In this document: piece by piece, positions 1-7,700 of the stretch | Layout: the number at the start of each line of letters is the position of its first letter | Position numbering within the stretch: position 1 is the first letter of the stretch | Source: UBA1422 sp041752735 | Lineage (GTDB): Bacteria; Bacillota; Clostridia; Peptostreptococcales; Anaerovoracaceae | Reading direction: 5' to 3' | DNA length: 11,562 nucleotides | NCBI GenBank assembly: GCA_041752735.1 | Contig: JBGSVW010000045.1 | Location: forward strand, 1-11,562 | Notes under the pieces: generated by a model | The model's input: only the letters and a program-made list of their open reading frames with translations | What the model was told of the DNA's origin: nothing | The model's database searches: none | Position numbers and translations under genes: made by a program

Positions 1-2123
1 AAACTGCCAGAAAGCTGGTAATAGAATACGGCACCATAGAAAATTTGTTGGAGCATGTAGAAGAAATACAAAACCAACGACTCAGACAGATTATTGAAGA
101 GAATCAACAGCAGGCGCGAATGAGTAAAAGACTGGCAACCATCGTCAGGGAAGTGCCCATCGAAATTGATTTTGCTGATTACTTGTGGGAGGCCCCAGAT
201 CACAACAAATTGGTAGAATTATATTTAAAACTGGAATTTAACAGCTTTCTTAAAAAGCTTTCTCAGGATAACATTCCTTTGGCAAAGGGTCCGGTTGCTC
301 AGGCGACGGTTTCCCAAAATCGTTCCCAAGATGCACAGATTTCGTTTGATACCATTGGTAATATGTCAGATTCCATTGAGCCAATGGAAAAAGACTTAAA
401 TTCCGGAACAATTGAAATGAACATTTCGACCCAGAAGATGCCAACACCCCTTGATTTCTTAGAATTTAAAAAACAGGTCAAGGAAGACGATGAAGTGGTA
501 ATCAAAGTTTTTAGTGATGGAAGCCATGTGGCGGTTCCAAAAGTATTTGGTATCGCACTTCTAATACAAGATAAGTATTACTTTGTTGAACCCAATGACA
601 CCAACGACTTGATGCGCGTTATGAAAGAGAAAAGCATCCGGTTAATTGGGCATGATTTAAAAGAAGATTTTTACCCGCTATTTTGGGCTGGTATGATCAA
701 TTTCAATACGAGATACGATACAGCAATTGCACAATACCTACTAGATTCGTCCCGTAGCAATTATTCACTTAAAGTACTAGCCCAGGAGTATTGTAGACAG
801 GAATTAATCGAAAGCGAAGATTTGAAGACTAGCGGATACAGTTGGTGCAGTTTGGTAGATTTAATCAAGGCCATGCAGGAACCAAAGATTTCAGTGGAAG
901 GGATGACTCAAATTTATCAAGAAGTTGAGTTGCCATTGATTGAACCCATGGCCTATTTAGAATATATCGGATTTGCGATTGATTCTAATGAATTAAAAAC
1001 CACAGGTGCCTACATAAACAACAAAATCGAAGAAATCACAAAGGTCATTTACGAATTGGCTGGGGATACATTCAACATCAATTCACCGGCGCAGCTGGGC
1101 CCCATTCTATTTGATAAATTAGGATTGCCCACTGGGAAAAAGACCAAGACTGGGTATTCAACCAATGCTGAGGTTTTAGAGAATCTTCGCGACAAGCATG
1201 ACATCATTCCATTGATTCTTGAATACCGCATGCTTACAAAATTACGTGGTACATATATTGACGGACTGTTGCCACTTATTCATACAGACGGTAAAATTCA
1301 CGCCCACTTCAATCAAACTGTAGCAGCAACCGGTAGAATTAGCAGCAATGAACCCAATTTACAAAATATCCCAATCCGCCAGGAACCGGGAAGGTCAATT
1401 CGCAAGGCATTTGTACCTTCCACATCGGAATATATTTTGATGGGTGCTGATTATTCTCAGATTGAATTGCGAATTTTAGCGCATCTGAGCCAAGATCCCG
1501 TATTGATAAACGCATTTAACTCGGGCGATGATATACATAAAATCACAGCAGCAAACGTTTTGGGAGTACCAGAAGATCAGATTACCATTGCTGACCGCAC
1601 AAAAGCCAAGGCAGTTAATTTCGGTGTCATTTATGGTATGAGTGCTTTTGGACTTTCTTCTGAATTGAATATTTCCAGAAAAGAAGCAGATCTATATATA
1701 AACGAGTATTTTGCAAAGCATCAAAAGGTTAAAGAATTTATGGATTCGCTTGTAGCATCGGCAAAAGAACTGGGCTATGTGACGACAATTCTAGGCAGAA
1801 AAAGGTTTATACCAGAAATATCTGCATCCAATTACATGGTTCGACAATTAGGTGAACGTCTTGCCATGAATAGCCCCATACAAGGTAGCGCAGCGGACAT
1901 CATCAAAATTGCCATGCTTCGTGTATACCGATCGTTGCGTGATGGCAACTTCAAATCTAGGTTGATTTTGCAGGTACATGATGAATTAATCTTAGAGGTT
2001 CATCAGGATGAAGTTGCCGAGGTAACAAAACTGTTACAAGATGGGATGGAGAACGCAATCAAATTGGATGTGAAAGTTGACGCAGCGATACACCAGGGGT
2101 CTAACTGGTATGAGTTAAAATAG
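1..2123 (+). CDS. polA: DNA polymerase I, 5'-truncated by the window edge
   Basis: DNA polymerase I fills gaps during excision repair and Okazaki-fragment processing. The reading frame is already open at the first complete codon (position 3), and its first residues (TARKLVIEYGTIENLL) match the end of the 5'-nuclease domain, so roughly 200 N-terminal residues lie outside the window. A central region at about 450-900 matches the 3'-5' exonuclease fold but lacks the usual acidic DxE motif; near 490-520 it reads VVIKVFSDGS. The C-terminal polymerase domain is complete: ATGRISSNEPNLQNIPIR near 1330-1380; motif A, DYSQIELRI, with its catalytic Asp codon at 1449; motif B, RTKAKAVNFGVIYG, from 1596, with the Arg, Lys, Phe and Tyr spaced as in E. 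coli R754/K758/F762/Y766; and motif C, QVHDE, with Asp-Glu at 1980-1985. The Phe in motif B predicts the usual discrimination against dideoxynucleotides. The stop codon overlaps the coaE ribosome binding site. Identity is very secure; loss of proofreading is inferred. Confidence 0.97.
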   Translation, partial: TARKLVIEYGTIENLLEHVEEIQNQRLRQIIEENQQQARMSKRLATIVREVPIEIDFADYLWEAPDHNKLVELYLKLEFNSFLKKLSQDNIPLAKGPVAQATVSQNRSQDAQISFDTIGNMSDSIEPMEKDLNSGTIEMNISTQKMPTPLDFLEFKKQVKEDDEVVIKVFSDGSHVAVPKVFGIALLIQDKYYFVEPNDTNDLMRVMKEKSIRLIGHDLKEDFYPLFWAGMINFNTRYDTAIAQYLLDSSRSNYSLKVLAQEYCRQELIESEDLKTSGYSWCSLVDLIKAMQEPKISVEGMTQIYQEVELPLIEPMAYLEYIGFAIDSNELKTTGAYINNKIEEITKVIYELAGDTFNINSPAQLGPILFDKLGLPTGKKTKTGYSTNAEVLENLRDKHDIIPLILEYRMLTKLRGTYIDGLLPLIHTDGKIHAHFNQTVAATGRISSNEPNLQNIPIRQEPGRSIRKAFVPSTSEYILMGADYSQIELRILAHLSQDPVLINAFNSGDDIHKITAANVLGVPEDQITIADRTKAKAVNFGVIYGMSAFGLSSELNISRKEADLYINEYFAKHQKVKEFMDSLVASAKELGYVTTILGRKRFIPEISASNYMVRQLGERLAMNSPIQGSAADIIKIAMLRVYRSLRDGNFKSRLILQVHDELILEVHQDEVAEVTKLLQDGMENAIKLDVKVDAAIHQGSNWYELK

Positions 2124-2126
2124 GTG
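2122..2126 (+). promoter_or_regulatory. coaE ribosome binding site overlapping the polA stop
   Basis: AGGTG begins inside the polA TAG stop codon and ends 4 nt before the coaE ATG at 2131. It is a modest Shine-Dalgarno sequence. Only 7 nt separate the two genes, so ribosomes finishing polA are likely to start coaE by translational coupling. Confidence 0.55.
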
Positions 2127-2130
2127 TAAC

Positions 2131-2730
2131 ATGAAAATCATTGGATTGACAGGGGGCATAGGGAGCGGCAAAACGACAGTAACCGATTTCTTAAAGAGAA
2201 AAGGATACCAAGTGATTGATGCAGATGAGATTGCACGTGAAATTGTGGCACCAGGGACACAAGTCTTTAGTGAACTGGTATTACATTTCGGAGAAGCCAT
2301 TCTTCATTCTGACGGCTCCTTAAACCGCCAAAAGCTGGCTGAACTAGCATTTATAAATTCTGCACAAAAGGACGTTCTTAACAGGATTACTCATGGTGCT
2401 ATTTTAGAGACCATTTCAGCACAAATCAAAAGTATTCAAACAAAACAGAATCCGTCACTGGTTTTCATTGATGCGGCGTTATTGATCGAAACGGGGCTTT
2501 ACAAAAAAGTGGATGAAGTATGGCTGATTACGGCGCAGGAAAATCTTCGGATTCAACGGGTGATGTCTAGGGATCACATGGATGCCGACAGCGTAAAACA
2601 ACGGATTTTAGCGCAGATGAGTGATGAACAAAAGGCGTCCTTTTCATTACGCACGATTAACAATTCTGGTACAAAGGTAGAACTGTTTGACACCATAGAG
2701 AAGATATTGAGGGATTATGAAACTGTTTAA
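2131..2730 (+). CDS. coaE: dephospho-CoA kinase
   Basis: This 199-residue cytoplasmic enzyme catalyses the last step of coenzyme A synthesis, the ATP-dependent 3'-phosphorylation of dephospho-CoA. The protein starts with a P-loop, GLTGGIGSGKTT (residues 5-16), followed by DADEIAREI (30-38), which supplies the conserved aspartates of the family. Further on come FIDAALLIETGLYKKVDEVW, matching the substrate-binding strand and helix, and a lid-like RVMSRDHMDADSVKQRI segment. Length is normal for CoaE. Two positions look atypical: the common His-Pro of the middle helix is His-Gly (ITHGAIL), and the usual ADVVIDNSG near the C-terminus reads LRTINNSG. The gene follows polA by 7 nt, a frequent arrangement in Firmicutes, and its end overlaps the next gene by 14 nt, so the three genes form one transcription unit. 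Confidence 0.95.
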   Translation: MKIIGLTGGIGSGKTTVTDFLKRKGYQVIDADEIAREIVAPGTQVFSELVLHFGEAILHSDGSLNRQKLAELAFINSAQKDVLNRITHGAILETISAQIKSIQTKQNPSLVFIDAALLIETGLYKKVDEVWLITAQENLRIQRVMSRDHMDADSVKQRILAQMSDEQKASFSLRTINNSGTKVELFDTIEKILRDYETV

Positions 2731-4393
2731 AAAAGAGAATCTATACATTCGTACGACGCAAGAAACGGAAGAACCTGCCAAAAACAGAAATTGGATGATT
2801 TATACTGGATCCGGTATTTTTGTTATTCTTGTAATTATTTCCCTGTTTTTTGTTGAAGGATCCTTGTTTCCTGCCAAAGATGATATTGAATACAAAACCT
2901 CACAAAGCGTCATTTTACCAATGGTTAGTGTTTCGTCATTTAATCCTCTGATTTCAAAAGATGAGGACACCTATTATATTTCAAAATTGATCTATGATGG
3001 ACTTTTTGTTCTTGATGGTACCTTGACGCCGACACCGAACCTAGTAGAAACATACACTGTCAATAAAAAAGACCAATCCATCACGCTGACTTTACGAAAA
3101 AGTATTGTTTGGCATGATGGTGTGGAATTTACCGCAAATGATGTGAAGTACTCTATTGATGCATTCAAAGCGGCAGGGGACCGAAGCGTTTATCAAGTTG
3201 ATATTTTAGCAATAAAAAATGCAAAAGTGGAGGCTAATGACAAAGTCACTATTTTTTTCAATAGTGCAACCGAGATGAGCTTAGATTTATTGACCTTTCC
3301 GATTTTACCCAAACATCAATTTGAAAAAATCGGAAAAGCACTGGAAAAAGTAAACGGATTTAAACCCATTGGAACAGGGGCTTACAAATATGAGAGTTTT
3401 GACCCAACTTCTCAGTTGACGCTAATAGGAAACAGTGAATATTTTGGAGAAAAAGCACAAAACACATTAATTTTTCAAGTGTTACCCAGTCAATTGAATT
3501 TCTTTAACTTATTAAAGGCAAGCAATTTATCCTTGATTATCTCAAAAGCCGCTACTAGAGAAACAGAGATTTCAGGAGAAGACGTCACAGTAGTTGACTT
3601 TCCCTCCAACGAGTTAGAATACCTTGGATATAATTTTTTAAATCCGGATCTATCTAAGAGGAGTATCCGAGTTGCCATCGCCTACGCAGTTAATTCGAAA
3701 GAAATCATAGACGAAAGCTACTATGGAAGTGGTATCACAGCTGATACTGTTTATTTCCCTGGATATCTAGGAGTGGAACCTTTAAAAGAGCCTTACGGAT
3801 ATGATGGCGCATTATCTGAGGAATATATCAAAAAAGCTGGGTATGAAGACAATAATGGTGATGGAATTGTTGAAAATGCTCAAGGAGAACCTCTGACAAT
3901 TCGAATTTTGGTAAACAACAACAATAGTTCCCGTATGCTGGCTGCCATACAAATCGAAGATTCCCTCCAGGATGTGGGCATCACCGCCACCATTGATGCA
4001 GTTGAGTGGACTTCCTATCTTGCACAGCTGCAATCAGGCGATTACGACTTATACCTTGGTGGGCTGAAATTATCCAAAAGCATGGACTTGCGTCATATGT
4101 TATCAAAAAATGGTCAGTATAACTATATTGGCTATAGCAATGGAAAAATGGATGAACTGCTAGACCAAATGCGAAGTGGACTGATGCCCGAAGAGATGAA
4201 GGAGACATATGTGGAAATACGCAATATCCTTCAAAATGATCTTCCATATCTCAGTCTGCTCTATAAAACAACCGGCGCGATTCAATCGCCCGCGCTTGTA
4301 GGAGATGTGACGCCTTCATTTGATGATTACTATCGTGGATGCAAATCTTGGTATTGCAGGTATGAAGTCAACACACAGACAACAACAGAATAA
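2717..4393 (+). CDS. family-5 extracellular solute-binding protein, membrane-anchored (peptide/nickel type)
   Basis: The 558-residue protein belongs to the OppA/DppA-like SBP_bac_5 family, which captures oligopeptides or other ligands outside the membrane for ABC importers. Family signatures are LRKSIVWHDGVEFTANDVKY (about residues 127-146), the PIGTGAYKYESF segment and an acidic Ca-site-like loop DNNGDGIVENAQGEPL. Length is typical. The N-terminus is unusual: a charged stretch of about 25 residues precedes one hydrophobic segment (about 26-46, WMIYTGSGIFVILVIISLFF), and no lipobox cysteine follows it, so it looks like a signal anchor rather than a lipoprotein. The only cysteines I see are two near the C-terminus (GCKSWYC), which could form a disulfide. 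The ATG at 2717 overlaps coaE by 14 nt and is preceded by GAGGG at 2709-2713, only 3 nt away. No permease or ATPase gene is adjacent, so the ligand and partner transporter are unknown. Confidence 0.85.
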   Translation: MKLFKKENLYIRTTQETEEPAKNRNWMIYTGSGIFVILVIISLFFVEGSLFPAKDDIEYKTSQSVILPMVSVSSFNPLISKDEDTYYISKLIYDGLFVLDGTLTPTPNLVETYTVNKKDQSITLTLRKSIVWHDGVEFTANDVKYSIDAFKAAGDRSVYQVDILAIKNAKVEANDKVTIFFNSATEMSLDLLTFPILPKHQFEKIGKALEKVNGFKPIGTGAYKYESFDPTSQLTLIGNSEYFGEKAQNTLIFQVLPSQLNFFNLLKASNLSLIISKAATRETEISGEDVTVVDFPSNELEYLGYNFLNPDLSKRSIRVAIAYAVNSKEIIDESYYGSGITADTVYFPGYLGVEPLKEPYGYDGALSEEYIKKAGYEDNNGDGIVENAQGEPLTIRILVNNNNSSRMLAAIQIEDSLQDVGITATIDAVEWTSYLAQLQSGDYDLYLGGLKLSKSMDLRHMLSKNGQYNYIGYSNGKMDELLDQMRSGLMPEEMKETYVEIRNILQNDLPYLSLLYKTTGAIQSPALVGDVTPSFDDYYRGCKSWYCRYEVNTQTTTE

Positions 4394-4440
4394 ACCAAGT
4401 TTGAATTTCTAAAAATATATCCGTTTCTCTTGAATATCAG

Positions 4441-4467
4441 TTGACAAAGTCGGCGATTTTATATATT
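4441..4467 (+). promoter_or_regulatory. sigmaA-type promoter of tRNA-Leu(GAG)
   Basis: A perfect -35 box TTGACA lies at 4441-4446. The best -10 candidate is TATATT at 4462-4467 (15-nt spacer); the overlapping TATTGT at 4464-4469 gives a 17-nt spacer with a poorer match. Either places the transcript start near 4474-4476, about 12-14 nt before the mature tRNA. The 47 nt between the preceding gene and this box contain no obvious terminator, so some read-through from the polA operon is possible. Confidence 0.7.
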
Positions 4468-4487
4468 GTATTCAAGGAATCGGGTTT

Positions 4488-4571
4488 GCGCCCGTGGCGG
4501 AACGGCAGACGCGCACGTTTGAGGGGCGTGTGATTAATATCGTACCAGTTCAAGTCTGGTCGGGCGCACCA
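4488..4571 (+). tRNA. tRNA-Leu, anticodon GAG
   Basis: This is a class II tRNA of 84 nt that decodes the leucine codons CUC and CUU. The acceptor stem GCGCCCG (4488-4494) pairs perfectly with CGGGCGC (4561-4567), followed by discriminator A and an encoded CCA (4569-4571). The D stem is GCG (4497-4499) with CGC (4510-4512). The anticodon stem 4514-4518/4526-4530 has four Watson-Crick pairs and one U-G pair, and the loop TTGAGGG gives anticodon GAG at 4521-4523 with G37 after it. The variable arm is a 3-bp hairpin, GAT-TAAT-ATC (4532-4541). The T stem is ACCAG/CTGGT around TTCAAGT. The long variable arm and the A discriminator fit leucine identity. It has its own promoter and terminator. Confidence 0.97.
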
Positions 4572-4580
4572 TTTAAGTTG

Positions 4581-4606
4581 AAAAAGCTCATTATATGGGC
4601 TTTTTT
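4581..4606 (+). terminator. intrinsic terminator after tRNA-Leu(GAG)
   Basis: The AAAAAGCTCA arm (4581-4590) pairs with TGGGCTTTTT (4596-4605), including one U-G pair, around the 5-nt loop TTATA. The 3' arm runs into a T tract at 4601-4606. It ends the tRNA transcript 10 nt after the CCA and separates it from the pump gene. Confidence 0.75.
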
Positions 4607-4612
4607 ATTTTT

Positions 4613-4631
4613 CTATTGATTGAATCAATAG
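4613..4631. repeat. perfect 19-bp palindrome, possible operator
   Basis: CTATTGATT (4613-4621) and AATCAATAG (4623-4631) are exact reverse complements around a single central G. The near-symmetric centre suits a dimeric DNA-binding protein better than an RNA hairpin, though a 7-bp stem with a 5-nt loop could form. It lies just after the tRNA terminator and about 75 bp upstream of the pump's -10 box. No regulator gene is present in the window. Confidence 0.5.
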
Positions 4632-4633
4632 AA

Positions 4634-4699
4634 CTGTTTAAGAAGGAATCATGCACAAATCTAAATGAATTTTTAGCAGTTCAGGTATCATTTAAACAG
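4634..4699. repeat. separated 8-bp inverted repeat upstream of the pump promoter
   Basis: CTGTTTAA at 4634-4641 and TTAAACAG at 4692-4699 are exact reverse complements 50 nt apart. The right half sits between the expected -35 region and the extended -10 box of the pump gene, where a bound protein would interfere with RNA polymerase. The arms are short and AT-rich, so chance is a real alternative. Confidence 0.35.
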
Positions 4700-4705
4700 C
4701 GATTC

Positions 4706-4714
4706 TGATATAAT
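4706..4714 (+). promoter_or_regulatory. extended -10 promoter of the RND pump gene
   Basis: TGATATAAT (4706-4714) combines a consensus TATAAT (4709-4714) with the TGn extension. No good -35 box lies 16-18 nt upstream (the region reads GTATCATT), consistent with an extended -10 promoter that may need or oppose a regulator. Transcription would start near 4721, leaving a leader of only about 16 nt that consists mostly of the ribosome binding site CCGGAGGTG (4725-4732), 4 nt before the ATG at 4737. Confidence 0.6.
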
Positions 4715-4736
4715 TTATGATTACCGGAGGTGAAAC

Positions 4737-7700
4737 ATGATCTCAAAATTCAGCATCAAAAAACCTTTTACTGTATTTGTCATGGTGGTTCTTATTATTG
4801 TATTTGGATTCGTTTCATATACAAAAATGACCCCGGACTTATTCCCGAGTATGGATTTGCCTTATGTGGTTGTCATGACTTCATATTTTGGTGCCACTCC
4901 TGAAGAAGTAGAGACAGTTGTAACCAAGCCCATGGAGCAACAAATGGCCACTTTAGGAAATTTGGAAAGCATGCAGTCCATTTCTGCAGAAAATTACTCG
5001 ACAATCATTCTGCAATTTAAGAACGATACCAATTTGGACACCATTTCAGTCGATATCAGAGATAAAATAGACTTGGTAGCAGGCCAATGGGGCGAAATGG
5101 TAAGCAAGCCCATTGTTCTGAAACTCAACCCTGATATGATGCCAATTACTGTGGCGGCAGTTACATTGGAAGGTAGCAATAATGCTGAGACTTCCGATTT
5201 TCTAAACAAAGAGTTATTAAGACGGCTAGAAGGAACAGATGGCGTTGCTAACGTTTCCACAGCAGGAATGGTCGAAAACACAATCCAAGTGGATTTGAAC
5301 CAAGACAAAATTGATCAAATGAATAAACTGGTGCGAGAAGCACTCATTAATAGTTTCGGTGAAGCTTACGGGTCAGTATCTTCAGGAATTCGTTCGGCAA
5401 AAGAACAAGAAACAACTCTGTCAGACTCAAAAAATCAAATCATAGAAGCGCAACTTGCGGTAGCGGAACAATTCGATTCAGCCCAAATCATGCTAATTAT
5501 CAAGAGTTCTGAGTTGGCAGCAAGCTTAGCAGCCAATCCGTCATCGGCAGAACTGCTAAAACCACAAATTCAAGCAGTAGATGCCGCTTTAATAAAACTA
5601 TATGATCAAAAGGATATCGCATTTGCAAACTTGAGCAATTCCATGGCTGATGTTGTATCGGCACAAGTTATGCTTCAGGTAACCTTGAATCAACTGGAGT
5701 CTTCCTTGGCAGAAGTGGAATCTGCACGGGAAGCATCAATCTCTTCAGCAAATTTGACTGGCATCCTGACCATGAATAATGTTTCTTCAATCATCTCAGC
5801 ACAGAACTTGGATATGCCAGCCGGATATGTACAAGACGGAACCAGTGAGATTATGGTATCCGTGGGAGACAAATTTGAAAGTATTGAAGAAATCCAAGAT
5901 TTGGTTGTTTTGAATTTGGGAATTGAAGGCATTGAACCCATCTTACTTTCTGATGTAGCCGATATCAGCAATTTTAATACTGCTGGCGAAACTTATGCCA
6001 AAATAAACGGAGAAGATGGCGTACTCCTGACATTCCAGAAGCAGTCAAATTATGCTACAACCGAAGTTGCACAGAACATTCAACAGAAATTCATCGATTT
6101 GGAACAACAGCACAAAGGTTTAAAATTTACGACCCTTTCTGATCAAGGCGAATACATTTATATTGTCATTGATTCGGTGCTGGGAAATCTTTGGATTGGT
6201 GCACTGCTGGCAATTATAGTATTGATTTTTTTCCTTAGAGATTTTCGACCGACGCTGATTACTGCTTTAAGTATTCCAATCAGCTTGACCTTTGCGATTG
6301 TATTAATGTACTTTTCCGGCGTTACTCTCAATGTTATTTCACTTGCAGGACTTGCCGTGGGTGTCGGTATGTTAGTGGATAATTCAATCGTTGTAATCGA
6401 AAATATCTTCAGGTTACGTGGATTGGGTTTAAGCAAGGTTCAGGCAGCACTCTCTGGTGTTTCACAAATGGCAGGAGCAATTACTGCATCAACACTTACC
6501 ACTGTGTGTGTTTTTTTACCGCTTGTTTTTGTTGAAGGAATCACCAAACAAATATTTACCGATATGGCATTAACTGTGACCTATTCATTAATGGCCAGCT
6601 TGTTGGTTGCGTTAACTCTAGTACCTGCATTAGGTAGATTTTTGCTTGTTAAGACCGGTGAAAGTAGTGTATTAAATAGTAAAAGCAATACACTGGCAAA
6701 ATACAAACAGCTGGTGGCGTTTGCCTTAAAACACAAAAAATGGGTATTGGCTATCTCAATTCTTTTACTTTTCGCAACAGCAGGGTTATCCTATGTAAAA
6801 GGCTTTGAGTATATGCCATCAATGGCCAGCCCAGAAATATCTGCAAATCTAGAGTTTCCAACTGAAAACTCTTTGGAAGATACAGCGACATCATCTGATG
6901 CGATTTCCGATGAATTATCATCTATTGAAGGTGTCGAAACTGTAAGCATTATGCTTGCATCGGATTCCGGTGGTATGTTTGGTATGGGAGGGGCAGCGAC
7001 AGATTTTTCTGCCGTGAGCGTGTATATTCTTTTGGATGAGGATCAAGTAGCACAAGGTGCAGTAGTTACAAAAAAGATAAAAAGTCTTGCTGATAAATAT
7101 AATGCAAAAGCGGAAATTTTTGGGGGTGCTGATATTTCGAGTTCTTCCGCATTAGGCGGTGGGGGAATCAGTATTAATGTATATGCAGATGATTTGGATT
7201 ATTTACGCACAGCTACCCAAACCATTGAAAAAGCATTACTTAAGGTCAAAGGTATCGAGGAAGTATCAGATAGTACTGAAGGCACTGTGCCAGAGTTACG
7301 AATTACCGTTGATAAGAATGATGCAATGGAAAAAGGCTTAACCGTAGCACAAGTATATGCACAAATATCTGATGTGCTCACCGAAAATAAAATATCCACC
7401 TCCATTCGATATTTAGGAAACACAAGGGAAGTCTTTGTAACGGCCGATGCTGCAAATGATTTAGACATCCAGAGCATTGAAAATTTCGTGCTTACGGTCT
7501 CAAATGGACAGACGGGAAATACCGAAATGATAAAATTGATGGACATAGCAACCATCACGCGAGATGAAACCCTTAGGAGCATTTCCCATCTCGATCAAAA
7601 TCGCGAGCTAACTGTAACTGCAACGATTTCAGAGGAAGAGAATATTACCTTGGTTACCAATTTGGCAAAAGAACAAGTATCTAAACTTGATTTGCCTGAA

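Noticed and set aside
45..47. TTG as a start codon for polA
   Set aside because: The frame is open to the window edge and the upstream codons already encode conserved 5'-nuclease-domain sequence, so TTG is an internal leucine codon.
4575..4736. Riboswitch or T-box in the leader of the pump gene
   Set aside because: The predicted transcript start near 4721 leaves too short a leader, and no T-box or riboswitch core motif is visible.
5325..5760. Pump insertion as a frameshift or assembly artefact
   Set aside because: The frame stays open with normal codon use, and typical RND sequence continues in frame on both sides.
7199..7582. 127-residue antisense frame within the pump gene
   Set aside because: It lies wholly opposite a conserved coding region and shows no independent coding signal.
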